Positions 9,599 through 19,215 of a stretch of 64,000 nt of DNA are shown here, piece after piece. Within the stretch, counting starts at the first letter, position 1, and each line of letters begins with the position of its first letter. The stretch comes from Rothia mucilaginosa (GTDB lineage: Bacteria > Actinomycetota > Actinomycetes > Actinomycetales > Micrococcaceae), in the NCBI RefSeq assembly GCF_901875305.1, contig NZ_CABFLY010000002.1:1-64000 (forward strand), written 5' to 3'. The notes beneath the pieces were generated by a model that was not told the DNA's origin, ran no database searches, and saw only the letters and a program-made list of their open reading frames with translations. Position numbers and translations under genes: made by a program.

Positions 9599-9684
9599 GG
9601 CTTTGGGCCTTCTCGCCCAATCCCTCGAGGAGGCATTTCGCGCTACCGCGCGTATCCGAACGACAGCGTGAGAAGGGGATAGAT

Positions 9685-10854
9685 ATGGCACAGCCCGCGC
9701 CGAAGGGCACTACCCCCGCGGTTGAGGGGAACCGCTCGCAGACCCCCCTGGAACGGGCCATCGACCAGTACCTGGTGCACCTGCGGGTCGAGCGGGGTAG
9801 CAGCGAGAACACCATCGCCTCGTACGCGCGAGACCTGCGCCGCTACGCCGCGTACCTCTCCACCCTCGGGGTAATCGACCCCGAACGCATTACGACCGCG
9901 CAGGTGCGTTCATTCATGCGTGAGCTTGCCGCACCCACCGTACCCCTACCCGGCCTGGCCACTCCAGCTAAGAAGCAGCCGGAGGAAGAGAGCTCCGTGG
10001 ACGCCGAGGAAGCCGCAGAATCCCTGGCCGTCCTCATCGCCGCCGAAGGGGGTCGCACCGCCGCGGGAGAGCGGGGGAGCGGCGAGGGGAATGTCCCGTT
10101 GCCGCTGGGCCCTAACTCCATCGCCCGTACTATGGCAGCTGTGCGCGGAGCCCACGCCTTCTGGGTCTCTGCCTTTATGGTGGAGAAGGACCCCGCCGCG
10201 ACCGTTACTCCGCCTAAGAATGTTAAGCGCCTGCCCAAAGCTATTACCGTGGAGCAGATGCAACGCCTCCTCGCCGTGCCGGATCGGGACACACCCATCG
10301 GTCTGCGAAACCGCGCCATACTCGAATTTCTGTACGCCACCGGTGCCCGCGTGAGTGAAATGCTCAACGCCGATATTGACGACGTGCACAGCGAAGAAAC
10401 CCTGACCGACGAGGACGGCAACGACATCACCCTCCCCGGGTACGTGCGGCTCTTCGGCAAGGGGAGCAAGGAACGCCTCGTACCCCTCGGAAATTATGCC
10501 CACAAGGCCATTCAGGATTACTTGGTGCGTGCCCGTCCCTCCCTCGTAGCGCATGGTAAAGGCACCGCCGCGCTCTTCGTTAACGGGCGAGGCGGCAGGC
10601 TGGGGCGCCAGGGCGCGTGGCTCATCCTCAAGGAAGCTGCCGAGGCGGCGGGCCTCAGCGCGGACTTCTCCCCGCACTCCATGCGGCACAGCTTCGCAAC
10701 CCACCTGTTGCAGGGCGGCGCCGATATTCGCGTGGTGCAGGAGCTGCTGGGGCATGCTTCCATCGCGACCACGCAGGTGTACACCAAGGTCACTCCTGAG
10801 GGGCTCATGGAGGTCTACCGGATGGCGCATCCGCGCGCCCACGAGCGGGGATAA
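9685..10854 (+). CDS. xerD: Tyrosine recombinase XerD
   Basis: XerD resolves chromosome dimers at dif with XerC and FtsK. The catalytic domain is complete: Arg in ATGARVSEML, Lys in GKGSKERLVPLG, HSMRHSF (HxxR), GHASIATTQVY with the nucleophilic Tyr. The protein is 389 residues, against about 300 for the family. The excess is a Glu/Ala/Gly-rich insert of about 45 residues (about 90-135) inside the N-terminal SAM-like core-binding domain, plus a short N-terminal tail. ATG 9685 follows GAAGGGGAT. The order xerD-parA-scpA-scpB is conserved in actinobacteria. Confidence 0.92.
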   Translation: MAQPAPKGTTPAVEGNRSQTPLERAIDQYLVHLRVERGSSENTIASYARDLRRYAAYLSTLGVIDPERITTAQVRSFMRELAAPTVPLPGLATPAKKQPEEESSVDAEEAAESLAVLIAAEGGRTAAGERGSGEGNVPLPLGPNSIARTMAAVRGAHAFWVSAFMVEKDPAATVTPPKNVKRLPKAITVEQMQRLLAVPDRDTPIGLRNRAILEFLYATGARVSEMLNADIDDVHSEETLTDEDGNDITLPGYVRLFGKGSKERLVPLGNYAHKAIQDYLVRARPSLVAHGKGTAALFVNGRGGRLGRQGAWLILKEAAEAAGLSADFSPHSMRHSFATHLLQGGADIRVVQELLGHASIATTQVYTKVTPEGLMEVYRMAHPRAHERG

Positions 10855-10947
10855 AACCCCGCCAATCCGCGGAACAGTCGCTCTTGAGGTAACCTTATAG
10901 ACAACGCTTAAACTTAAAACTTCGAATTCATTGATGAAGGTGAACCA

Positions 10948-11808
10948 TTGACTGAAGCTCAGGCACAAGAACTCGGCCCCACCGGTCGACCCCTGCGCGT
11001 GTACCCCGACCCGGCTCCGCTGAGTAGCCACGGTCCCGCCCGCATTATTTCTATGGTGAATCAGAAGGGCGGCGTGGGTAAGACCACCTCCACCATTAAC
11101 CTGGGCGCGGCACTGGCAGAGTGTGGCCGCAAGGTGCTGCTGGTCGACTTCGACCCGCAGGGCGCTCTCTCCGCCGGTTTTGGCGCGAACCCGCACGAGC
11201 TGGATTTGACTGTTTACAACGTTATGATGGACCGCAAGGTCGACATTAAGGACGTCATCCTGCCCACCGGCGTGGAGAACATTGACCTGCTGCCCGCTAA
11301 TATCGACCTTTCCGCAGCCGAGGTGCAGCTGGTCAACGAGGTCGCTCGCGAGCAGGTTCTCGCCTCGGCACTGCGCAAGGTCCGCGATGAGTACGACGTC
11401 ATCCTCATCGACTGCCAGCCCTCTCTGGGCCTGCTGACCGTCAACGCGCTGACCGCCTCCGACGGCGTGATTATTCCTCTGATCTGTGAGTTCTTCGCGC
11501 TGCGTGCCGTAGCCCTGCTCGTGGATTCCATCGAGAAGGTGCAGGACCGCTTGAACCCGAACCTCGAGATTGTCGGCGTGCTGGCTACCATGTTCGATGC
11601 GCGCACCATCCACTCTAAGGAAGTTCTGGCACGCATCGTGGATGCCTTCGGCGACAAGGTTTTTGACACCGTCATCAAGCGCACCGTGAAGTTCCCGGAC
11701 GCTTCGGTGTCTGCCGAGCCGATTCTTACGTATGCTTCGAGTCACCCCGGTGCCGAGGCCTACCGCCAGGTGGCACGCGAACTGATTTATAAGGGTGGTG
11801 CACGCTAG
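10948..11808 (+). CDS. ParA-family ATPase
   Basis: A 286-residue ParA/Soj-type ATPase with the deviant Walker A KGGVGKTTSTINLG (about residues 40-53), VDFDPQG (Walker A') and LIDCQPSLG (Walker B). No ParB partner is nearby. The gene lies directly before scpA and scpB, matching Rv1708, so it may position SMC-ScpAB or other cargo rather than a plasmid; this role is inferred from context. The start is TTG 10948 with GAAGGTGAA upstream, and no ATG fits the conserved N-terminus better. Confidence 0.9.
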   Translation: MTEAQAQELGPTGRPLRVYPDPAPLSSHGPARIISMVNQKGGVGKTTSTINLGAALAECGRKVLLVDFDPQGALSAGFGANPHELDLTVYNVMMDRKVDIKDVILPTGVENIDLLPANIDLSAAEVQLVNEVAREQVLASALRKVRDEYDVILIDCQPSLGLLTVNALTASDGVIIPLICEFFALRAVALLVDSIEKVQDRLNPNLEIVGVLATMFDARTIHSKEVLARIVDAFGDKVFDTVIKRTVKFPDASVSAEPILTYASSHPGAEAYRQVARELIYKGGAR

Positions 11809-11853
11809 CCCTTCCCTCGATGCGCCCCCTGCCGATGCGGCTTGCACGACCCC

Positions 11854-11882
11854 TTGAGCCGCGCCGATAGGGGGCGTATAAT
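11854..11882 (+). promoter_or_regulatory. Promoter for scpA
   Basis: TTGAGC at 11854-11859 and TATAAT at 11877-11882 are separated by exactly 17 bases, a near-consensus vegetative promoter. It lies 174 bases before scpA, so the scpA-scpB-rluB block need not depend on readthrough from parA. An inverted repeat (CGCCCCCT / AGGGGGCG) brackets the -35 region. Confidence 0.65.
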
Positions 11883-12055
11883 TATGGGGATTCATTCCCA
11901 CCCGCACCGGCTACTTTGCCGTTTGACGGCTGAAGACGCCGCCGAGAAATCGCCGAGGGCGCGAGCCGCACGATACCGGCAGGCACGCCCGGCGCATCGA
12001 CCGGATGCAACGCGCAGAACGCGGGACGGAAAACACATAAGGAGAACAGGTCTTT

Positions 12056-13069
12056 ATGACCACACACGTCGCTGCCGTGAGGGTACCGACACCGAACGCA
12101 GAGGCCGCCCAGAACGCCCGACCCGAGGGCCGCGGCCCGCAGAACCCGGAACGCGGTTTCACCCTCACCCTCAGTAATTTTGAGGGCCCCTTTGATCTTC
12201 TATTGACCCTGATTTCGCGCCGCAAACTCGACATCACCGACGTTGCGCTCGCCGAAGTGACCGATGAGTTCCTCGCCTACCTGCAGGCCCTCTACGCCGA
12301 GGGCACGGAGCGAGCCCTGGACGAGGCCAGCGAATTTCTGGTCACCGCCGCAACCCTCCTCGAGCTCAAGACCGCGCGCCTGCTGCCGCAGCATCGTGAA
12401 CCCCTCGAGGAAGACGTCGCCCTGCTCGAGGCCCGCGACCTACTCTTTGCGCGCCTGCTGCAGTACCGCGCCTACCGCGAGGTTGCCGATATCTTTGCCG
12501 AACGCTGGGCGCAGGAAGCGCGGCGTTTTCCTCGCGCTGTCGCTCTCGAAGAGCGTTTTGCCCATGCACTGCCCGAACTGGTTCTGACCGGAGGCGCCGA
12601 AGAGTTCGCGCGTATCGCGGCCGCCGCGCTGAGCCGGCAGCCCGCCGAATCCGAGCCCGCCGCGGAAGAAATCGTGGAGGAGCTGAACGAGCACCTGCAC
12701 GTTCCGGTCACCACCATCGCCGCCGAGGAACACTATCTGTTGCACGCCCTGCTGGACGCATCCGGGCGCGAGTTGCGCTTTGACGAGCTCGTGCGGGGCG
12801 CGGGCAACTTGGAAATTGCGGTGGTACGCTTCTTGGCCTTGCTGGAGCTCTACAAGGAGGGCGCCCTGCACGTGGAGCAGGAGCATCCCTTGGGTGAGAT
12901 TCTGGTGCGAGCTAGCGCCACGGCGGGAAGCTTCGTGATTCGCCCTGAAGCTCTCTCAGCGGCTCGGGACGGCTCGGAACCTATACTCTCCGAGAGCACG
13001 GAAACCCGCAAAACCCTGGAGGCAGAGTTCGCCGAGAACGGCATCGAACCGGAGGAGGAACGTGACTAA
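12056..13069 (+). CDS. scpA: Segregation and condensation protein A
   Basis: ScpA is the kleisin that bridges the SMC ATPase heads in the bacterial condensin. In this 337-residue protein the family start FEGPFDLLLTLISRRKLDITDVALAEVTDEFLAY begins near residue 43 (quoted in part: FEGPFDLLL, KLDITDVAL), and the C-terminal winged helix holds FLALLELYKEG. A 40-residue N-terminal lead and a 45-residue acidic C-terminal tail are extra. Its stop overlaps the scpB start by 8 bases, indicating coupled translation. Confidence 0.9.
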   Translation: MTTHVAAVRVPTPNAEAAQNARPEGRGPQNPERGFTLTLSNFEGPFDLLLTLISRRKLDITDVALAEVTDEFLAYLQALYAEGTERALDEASEFLVTAATLLELKTARLLPQHREPLEEDVALLEARDLLFARLLQYRAYREVADIFAERWAQEARRFPRAVALEERFAHALPELVLTGGAEEFARIAAAALSRQPAESEPAAEEIVEELNEHLHVPVTTIAAEEHYLLHALLDASGRELRFDELVRGAGNLEIAVVRFLALLELYKEGALHVEQEHPLGEILVRASATAGSFVIRPEALSAARDGSEPILSESTETRKTLEAEFAENGIEPEEERD

Positions 13070-14000
13070 CCCCGAGAACGGATCGCGCTTCAACCGCGAA
13101 TTCACCCCCGATGACCTGGCCATCGTGAACCTGGGTTACTGGGATCCGAATGCCGACGACGATACGGGGCCTGCCGCCTCGGCACCGATCGAATTCATGG
13201 TTGAACCAGCGGCCGAACCGGTCGAGCCCGATGCTGAAATTGCCGGGGAACCGGAAGAGCCTGAAGCTGCGGGGGACCCGGACAGCTCGGAAGCGCCGCA
13301 GGAACCTGCACACGGTGCAGAGAAGAGCCCAGTGAACATACCCGCGGGAGGGCCCTCCACCGCACCCAGCGTGGCGGTTGACCCCGACGCCGAGTTTTCC
13401 CGCGTGGAGGCAATCCCCGGCGGCGTCAAGAGCGCCATCGAAGCGATTCTCACCGTCGCCGAGGCCCCCGTGAGCGTGCGCGAGCTTTCTGCCGCGCTCA
13501 TCGTGAGCGAGCGGGCCGTCGAACACGCCATCGATCAGCTGTACCGTGAATACAATGGCGAGGAAACGGAATACGGTGAGGATGGCATCTCACCCGAACC
13601 GCGCGGATTCCAGCTGCGCCGCATCGCCGGCGGCTGGAAGCTCTACGCACGCGACGACTTCGCCCCCTGGGTGGCGCGCTTCGTGACCCGCTCCAAGAGT
13701 GCAACCCTGAGCAAGCCCGCCTACGAGACGCTCGCCGTGATTGCATACCGGCAGCCGGTGACTCGCGCAATGGTCGCCTCGATTCGCGGCGTGAACGCGG
13801 ATGCGGCCATTCGCCAGCTGCTGCAGCGGCAGCTGATTCGCGAGGTTGGGCGAGAAGCCGGAACCGGTGCGACCCTCTACGAAACCACGGAGCTACTGCT
13901 GGCGAAGCTCGGGCTGGACTCCCTGGAGGAGCTGCCGGCGCTCGCGCCCTTCCTGCCCGATGACACGGAAGCTGCAGTGCTCGCCGAGGGCAACGACTAA
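13062..14000 (+). CDS. scpB: Segregation and condensation protein B
   Basis: ScpB is the winged-helix partner of ScpA. The conserved core begins near residue 112 (PGGVKSAIEAIL) and contains two winged-helix units, with SKPAYETLAVIAYRQPVTRA as the hallmark. The total is 312 residues. The first 110 residues are a Pro/Glu/Ala-rich, apparently disordered extension that is unusual in length. The start is GTG 13062, inside the end of scpA, preceded by GGAGGAAC. Operon with scpA is nearly certain. Confidence 0.9.
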   Translation: MTNPENGSRFNREFTPDDLAIVNLGYWDPNADDDTGPAASAPIEFMVEPAAEPVEPDAEIAGEPEEPEAAGDPDSSEAPQEPAHGAEKSPVNIPAGGPSTAPSVAVDPDAEFSRVEAIPGGVKSAIEAILTVAEAPVSVRELSAALIVSERAVEHAIDQLYREYNGEETEYGEDGISPEPRGFQLRRIAGGWKLYARDDFAPWVARFVTRSKSATLSKPAYETLAVIAYRQPVTRAMVASIRGVNADAAIRQLLQRQLIREVGREAGTGATLYETTELLLAKLGLDSLEELPALAPFLPDDTEAAVLAEGND

Positions 14001-14087
14001 GACAACGACAACGAATTAATAAGACGAACGAACGTTCGGGAAATGCCTGAAACGTTCGCACTATACGACAGAAAAGAGAAGAACACC

Positions 14088-15233
14088 ATGGCATATGGAA
14101 ACTCCTCCCGCGGCGGCCGCTCTGCATCCGGTCGCCCCCAGAACTCCCGCGGTGGCCGACCCGGCGCAGGTCGTCCCGGTCAGGGCGGTAAGCCCGGCCC
14201 TAAGGGGGCATCCGCGCGCGGCGGTCGTCCCGGTGCTCCGAAGAGCGGGGCGGGCAAGGGCGGCGCAAAGGGCTTCGGTGACAAGAAGTTTGGCGAGAAG
14301 AAGTTCGGCGCAGGCCGCGCAGGTTCCGGCCGAGGCCGCGGCGCAGAGTTGCCCAAGCGCGAACGCCGCGCACCGGGCCGCCCCTACCGCTCCGGCGAGG
14401 CTTTCGCCCATGAGCGCGGCGAGTACCGCGTCAGCAACTACGCTGGCCCGCACCGTCCCCGCCGTCCCCGCAACGCACCGGTGGACCACTACGAGTTCTA
14501 CGACCACGACGGCCTGCGCCTGCAGAAGCTGCTGGCGCAGGCTGGCGTGGCATCCCGCCGCGTCTGCGAAGAAATGATTACTGAAGGTCGCGTCACCGTC
14601 AACGGTGAGGTCGTGACCGAGCTGGGTGTACGCGTGGATCCCTCCAAGGTAACCGTGCAGGTGGACGGCATGACCGTTCAGACCAACGACAAGCTCGTCT
14701 ACATGGCTTTCAACAAGCCCGCCGGCGTGGTCTCCACCATGGAAGACCCCGAGGGTCGCCCCTGCATCTCCGACTTCCTGCGCCCCTCCATGAGCGAGCG
14801 CGTGTTCCACGTGGGCCGCCTGGACGTCGAAACCGAGGGTCTGTTGCTGCTGACCAACGACGGTGAACTGGCAAACCGCCTGACCCACCCCTCCTACGAG
14901 GTGCCCAAGACCTATCTGGTGCAGGTTCCCGGCCCGATGGAGCCCGGCGTCGGGGCGGCCATGAAGAAGGGTATCCGCCTGGAGGACGGCGTGACCCGCG
15001 TGGACGAGTTCAAGCTGGTGGATTCCACCCCCGGCCACGTGCTCGTTGAGGTGACTATCCACTCCGGTAAGAACCGCATCGTGCGCCGCCTCTTCGACGC
15101 TGTCGGTTACCCGGTTGAGCGCCTGGTCCGCGTTGAGATGGGCCCGATTCGTATTGGTTCGCAGAAGCAGGGCACAATCCGTAACCTCTCCAAGGTGGAG
15201 ATCGGTCACCTGCTTGCTTCGGTGGACATGTAA
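14088..15233 (+). CDS. Ribosomal pseudouridine synthase, RsuA/RluB family
   Basis: This enzyme isomerises a uridine in rRNA to pseudouridine. It has 381 residues. Residues 1-110 are Gly/Arg/Lys/Ala-rich and probably disordered (GGRSASGRPQ, KKFGEKKFGAGRAG). An S4 domain follows (LQKLLAQAGVASRR, about 145-205), then the catalytic domain with GRLDVETEGLLLLTNDG, whose Asp is the nucleophile, and KNRIVRRLFDAVGYPV. ATG 14088 was chosen because AAAGAGAAG precedes it; the reading frame is open to 14043. RluB in 23S rRNA is the likely activity from its place next to scpB, but RsuA-like 16S activity cannot be excluded. Confidence 0.9.
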   Translation: MAYGNSSRGGRSASGRPQNSRGGRPGAGRPGQGGKPGPKGASARGGRPGAPKSGAGKGGAKGFGDKKFGEKKFGAGRAGSGRGRGAELPKRERRAPGRPYRSGEAFAHERGEYRVSNYAGPHRPRRPRNAPVDHYEFYDHDGLRLQKLLAQAGVASRRVCEEMITEGRVTVNGEVVTELGVRVDPSKVTVQVDGMTVQTNDKLVYMAFNKPAGVVSTMEDPEGRPCISDFLRPSMSERVFHVGRLDVETEGLLLLTNDGELANRLTHPSYEVPKTYLVQVPGPMEPGVGAAMKKGIRLEDGVTRVDEFKLVDSTPGHVLVEVTIHSGKNRIVRRLFDAVGYPVERLVRVEMGPIRIGSQKQGTIRNLSKVEIGHLLASVDM

Positions 15234-15251
15234 TAACGCTAAGGAGTTGTC

Positions 15252-16421
15252 ATGAGCTCACCCGCTGAGCTTTCCTCATCTGAGATACCCATGGACTCAA
15301 CGCTGACCGGCCCGGTACTCATTATCGGTTCGGGTCTGCTGGGTGCCTCCATTGGTTTGGGGTTGCGTGCGGCAGGATGCGAGGACGTGTACGTCCAAGA
15401 TATTTCACCCACCGCCGAGGCTGTGGCGCAGGATATCGGTGCCGGAACGAGCTTCTCCTCCCTGACGGAGGAGGAGCGCGCCGCCTTCGCCCCGCAGCTG
15501 GTGGTTGTGGCCGCCCCACCGGATGTGGCAGGCATCGTGTGCGCGCAGGCCCTGCGGATGTACGGGCCGCGTCCCGAGACCGGCTACCCCGGCGCCACGG
15601 TGACCGATGTAGCCTCGGTGAAGGTGCGGCCCCTGGCGGATGTACTGGCCTCCGGCGCGGATGCGTCGCGCTATGTGGGTTCGCATCCGATGGCCGGCCG
15701 CGAGAAGTCTGGGCCGGTGGCGGCCCGCGGTGAGCTGTTCCAGGCGCGCCCGTGGATTATCTGCGAGCACGATTCGGCCCGCCCCGAGTGCGTTCGCCTG
15801 GTGCGTTCCGTGGCGGTTGAGCTGGGCGCGATTGTGACTTCTCTGAGCGTTGAGGAGCACGATCAGACGGTGGCCCTCATCTCGCATGTGCCGCAGGCGA
15901 TGAGCTCGTTGCTGGCCTCGCGCCTGCAGGATACCCCGCTGTACGCCCTGTCCCTGGCGGGACAGGGACTGCGCGATACGGTGCGTATTGCGGCTTCTGA
16001 CCCGACGCTGTGGGTTCAGATTTTTGCCGCGAATGCCGAGCCGATTGTGCAGACCCTCTACGGGGTTCGTGATGACCTGAACCGGCTCATCTCGACGCTG
16101 GAGGACCCGGCGGCTTCCGGCGCTCGCCTGGATTTGGCGCAGCTGATGAGCGAGGGTAATGCGGGTGTCGCCCGTATTCCGGGTAAGCATGGTACGGCTC
16201 CGGCGGCCTTCGCGACGATGACGGTGTTGGTGGATGATACCCCCGGCACCCTGGCCCGGTTGCTTGCCGAGATCGGTGAGCTGGGCGCCAATATTGAGGA
16301 CCTGCGGCTGGAACACTCTACAGGTGCTCCGGTGGGTATGGCTGAAATCTCGGTCAACCCCTCGATTCTGGAGTCGCTGGTTCGCGATTTGTCGGCCCGC
16401 GGCTGGCGCGTGGTGAAGTAG
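15252..16421 (+). CDS. tyrA: Prephenate dehydrogenase with C-terminal ACT domain
   Basis: TyrA oxidatively decarboxylates prephenate in tyrosine synthesis. The 389-residue protein begins with the dinucleotide motif IIGSGLLGASIGLGL (about residues 20-34), has the SHPMAGREKSG substrate region, an EEHDQTVALISHVPQ helix, and an ACT regulatory domain from about residue 315 (MTVLVDDTPGTLARLL), which in this family binds tyrosine for feedback control. TAAGGAG precedes the ATG. It lies 18 bases after rluB and 51 before cmk, as in many actinobacteria. Confidence 0.92.
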   Translation: MSSPAELSSSEIPMDSTLTGPVLIIGSGLLGASIGLGLRAAGCEDVYVQDISPTAEAVAQDIGAGTSFSSLTEEERAAFAPQLVVVAAPPDVAGIVCAQALRMYGPRPETGYPGATVTDVASVKVRPLADVLASGADASRYVGSHPMAGREKSGPVAARGELFQARPWIICEHDSARPECVRLVRSVAVELGAIVTSLSVEEHDQTVALISHVPQAMSSLLASRLQDTPLYALSLAGQGLRDTVRIAASDPTLWVQIFAANAEPIVQTLYGVRDDLNRLISTLEDPAASGARLDLAQLMSEGNAGVARIPGKHGTAPAAFATMTVLVDDTPGTLARLLAEIGELGANIEDLRLEHSTGAPVGMAEISVNPSILESLVRDLSARGWRVVK

Positions 16422-16472
16422 AGTTAATGCTGTATTTTCCGGCATGGAGCGAGACGAATTAAAGGAGTGCAG

Positions 16473-17165
16473 ATGCACGAGAACCCTAAACTGACGATTG
16501 CTATCGACGGACCTTCCGGCTCCGGCAAGTCGTCTGTGTCTAAGGAAGTGGCCCGTCACTTTGGCCTGGCCTACCTGGATACCGGTGCGATGTACCGCGC
16601 CGCAACCTACCGTGTGCTGGAGCTTGGTATTGACCTGAACGATGCCGAGGCCATCGCGAAGGCCGTCAAGGAGATGCCCCTGGTGTTCGGCACGAACATC
16701 AACGAGGAAGAGATCATGATGGGCTCCACCGATATCCGCGAGGAGATTCGTAGCGAGCGCATTTCTTCGGCCGTGTCTGCTGTGGCTTCGGTTCCGGCGG
16801 TGCGCGAGTACCTCATCGGTCTGCAGCGTTGGACGATTGACCACGCCGTGAACGGCATGGTTGCCGAGGGCCGCGATATTACGACCGTGGTGGCTCCCGA
16901 TGCTGACGCGCGTATCCTGCTGACCGCCTCCGAGGAGGTGCGCATGGCTCGCCGCGGCCTGGAGAACTCCGAGAAGTCCGGCGCTTCGGGTGATTTGAGC
17001 AAGCAGATTGCGGAGCGTGATGCGAAGGATTCGAAGGTCAATAACTTTATGGAAGCTGCCGAGGGTGTGACCCTGGTGGACAGCTCGGACCTTGATTTTA
17101 ATGCGACGGTCTCTGCAGTGATTAACGCTGTGAATGACCAGTTGAAGGCGAAGCGCGCGGGCTAG
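16473..17165 (+). CDS. cmk: Cytidylate kinase
   Basis: The enzyme phosphorylates CMP and dCMP with ATP. A P-loop IDGPSGSGKSSVSKEVA lies at residues 10-26, DTGAMYRAATY follows, and GRDITTVVAPDADARILLTAS is the lid-proximal CMP-binding region. The length of 230 residues is normal for the short (CMK) type. ATG 16473 has AAAGGAG five bases upstream; a GTG at 16467 lies inside that box and was rejected. Confidence 0.93.
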   Translation: MHENPKLTIAIDGPSGSGKSSVSKEVARHFGLAYLDTGAMYRAATYRVLELGIDLNDAEAIAKAVKEMPLVFGTNINEEEIMMGSTDIREEIRSERISSAVSAVASVPAVREYLIGLQRWTIDHAVNGMVAEGRDITTVVAPDADARILLTASEEVRMARRGLENSEKSGASGDLSKQIAERDAKDSKVNNFMEAAEGVTLVDSSDLDFNATVSAVINAVNDQLKAKRAG

Positions 17166-17276
17166 GTCCCGCTGGAACGCCGGGGGAGCGGGGTGCCCGT
17201 TCCCGATAAGACGTTGAGCCGTGCTCGCGTGCTGACCGATGTGTTGGCCGCGGTGCGGGTAGAGAAAGGAGCGCGC

Positions 17277-18857
17277 ATGGCTGAGGACGCTATCCGCGAC
17301 GATTACGAAGACAAGTACCTGGGCGGTGGCGAGGACGACGTCACCGAACGCCTGGCTGAGATTGACGACGAAACCGCCGACCAGCGCGCCCAGGCCCTGC
17401 TGGAGGGTCTGGAAGACTACGACCTGGATGAGGAGGACCGCGCCCTGCTGGGTGCCTGGGGCTTCGACATCGAGGAAGAGGAAGAGCAGCTGGCCGACCC
17501 GGTGGTGGCGATTGTGGGTCGCCCGAACGTGGGTAAGTCGACCATCATTAACCGTATTCTGGGCCGCCGCGAGGCCGTGGTGGAGGATAAGCCGGGTGTG
17601 ACCCGTGACCGCGTGTCCTACAAGGCCGAGTGGCTGGGCAAGAGCTTCACCCTGGTGGACACCGGTGGTTGGGAATCTGATGCCCGCGGCATTGACGCTC
17701 AGGTGGCAGACCAGGCTGAGATTGCGGTGGAGCAGGCCGATGTGGTGGTCCTGGTGGTGGACGCCCGTGTGGGCGTGACCGCTTCGGACGAGCAGATCGT
17801 GCGCATGTTGCGCCGTGTGAAGAAGCCGATCATTCTGATTGCTAACAAGATTGATGATGCCCACCTGGAGCCGGAGATTTATAACCTCTGGTCGCTGGGT
17901 ATGGGTCAGCCGTTCCCGGTATCGGGTCTGCACGGCCGCGGCCTGGCGGATGCCCTGGATGAGATTCTGGAGGTCATGCCGGAGCACTCGCAGTTTGCGC
18001 AGCCGGAGGCGCTGGGCGGCCCGCGCCGTGTGGCCCTGGTGGGTCGCCCGAATGTGGGTAAGTCCTCGCTGCTGAACAAGCTGGCGGGCTCCGAGCGCGC
18101 TGTGGTGAATGACCTGGCCGGTACCACCCGTGACCCGATTGACGAGATTATTGAGCTGGGTGGCTACCCCTGGCGTTTTGTGGATACCGCAGGTATTCGC
18201 CGCCGCCAGCACATGGCGAAGGGCGCGGAGTTCTACTCCTCGCTGCGTACCCAGACCGCCCTGGAGCGTTCCGAGGTGGCCGTGGTGCTGCTGGACGTTT
18301 CCGAGCCGATTTCTGAGCAGGATGTGCGCATCGTGCAGACCGTGATTGACTCGGGCCGCGCGATGGTTCTGGCCTTCAACAAGTGGGATACCCTCGACGA
18401 GGATCGCCGCGAGATGCTGGAGCGCGAGATTGAGCGCGACCTGGCACACGTGAAGTGGGCTCCTCGCGTGAACATCTCGGCGAAGACCGGTTGGCACAAG
18501 GATAAGCTGGTGCCCGCCCTGGAGCACTCGCTGGAGTCGTGGGATTCGCGTATCCCGACCGGCCGCCTGAACGCGTTCCTGGGTGAGATTGTGGCCGCGC
18601 ATCCGCACCCGTTGCGCGGTGGTAAGCAACCGCGCATCCTGTTCGGCACCCAGGTGTCTTCGCGTCCGCCGAAGTTTGTGCTGTTTACGACTGGCTTCTT
18701 GGACCCGGGCTACCGTCGATTCATTATGCGTCGTCTGCGTGAGACCTTCGACTTCACGGGCACCCCGATTGAGATTTCGATGCGCGTGCGTGAGCGCCGC
18801 ACCCTGGGGGAACGTCAGAGCGCGAAGGCTAAGAAGGGTAAGGGCGGCCGCCGTTAG
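17277..18857 (+). CDS. der: Ribosome-associated GTPase Der (EngA)
   Basis: Der is an essential 50S-assembly GTPase with two G domains. Both are intact in this 526-residue protein: [16 protein letters not shown] then DTGGWE and NKIDD in the first, and [24 protein letters not shown] and NKWDT in the second. A KH-like domain closes the protein ([12 protein letters not shown]), followed by a Lys/Gly/Arg tail. The first 75 residues are an acidic extension (many Asp and Glu) common in actinobacterial Der. ATG 17277 follows AAAGGAG; the frame is open upstream to 17193 without a good start. Confidence 0.94.
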   Translation: MAEDAIRDDYEDKYLGGGEDDVTERLAEIDDETADQRAQALLEGLEDYDLDEEDRALLGAWGFDIEEEEEQLADPVVAIVGRPNVGKSTIINRILGRREAVVEDKPGVTRDRVSYKAEWLGKSFTLVDTGGWESDARGIDAQVADQAEIAVEQADVVVLVVDARVGVTASDEQIVRMLRRVKKPIILIANKIDDAHLEPEIYNLWSLGMGQPFPVSGLHGRGLADALDEILEVMPEHSQFAQPEALGGPRRVALVGRPNVGKSSLLNKLAGSERAVVNDLAGTTRDPIDEIIELGGYPWRFVDTAGIRRRQHMAKGAEFYSSLRTQTALERSEVAVVLLDVSEPISEQDVRIVQTVIDSGRAMVLAFNKWDTLDEDRREMLEREIERDLAHVKWAPRVNISAKTGWHKDKLVPALEHSLESWDSRIPTGRLNAFLGEIVAAHPHPLRGGKQPRILFGTQVSSRPPKFVLFTTGFLDPGYRRFIMRRLRETFDFTGTPIEISMRVRERRTLGERQSAKAKKGKGGRR

Positions 18858-19101
18858 CGGATGCTCGGATTCTTTGAGTCGGAACTGACTGTGTGCCGGG
18901 GTGACGGGTTGCGCTGTTACCCGGCGCGCGGTGTTCGGCGCCGGTTGTGTATTCGGTGTCGGCGAATCGGCAGCAGGTGCTCTCAAAAGATTTTTAAGAT
19001 TTTTTCTAAAAATCGTGAATCTGGCTTGCGCAGGGGCTAGAAGCCCGGTATAGTTATTCGAGTGTTCGGGGGAAACCTCGGGCTAATCGTGAATAACGAA
19101 T
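18858..19101. other. Spacer between der and tRNA-Pro
   Basis: No gene is seen. An AT-rich patch at 18986-19020 (…GATTTTTTCTAAAAATC…) gives a small TTTTTAGAAAA-type inverted repeat and could be the terminator of the der operon or part of the tRNA promoter. TATAGTTATTC near 19050 is a possible -10 region. Confidence 0.35.
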
Positions 19102-19175
<74 letters not shown>

Positions 19176-19181
19176 CTGATA

Positions 19182-19215
19182 AAGCTCCGGAAGGGTTTTC
19201 CTTCCGGAGCTTTTT
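19182..19215 (+). terminator. Intrinsic terminator of tRNA-Pro
   Basis: AGCTCCGGAAGG and CCTTCCGGAGCT make a 12-bp stem around a short T-rich loop, directly followed by TTTTT. This is a textbook terminator for the tRNA transcript. Confidence 0.9.

Noticed and set aside
9946-11907. A 653-codon minus-strand frame opposite xerD and parA.
   Set aside because: Antisense shadow of two recognised genes, spanning their intergenic region by chance; no family resemblance.
15405-18986. A 1193-codon open frame on the minus strand opposite tyrA, cmk and der.
   Set aside because: It lies antisense to three complete, recognisable genes and encodes His/Arg/Gln-rich sequence with no domain. High-GC codon bias avoids codons that read as stops on the other strand, which leaves long antisense frames open.
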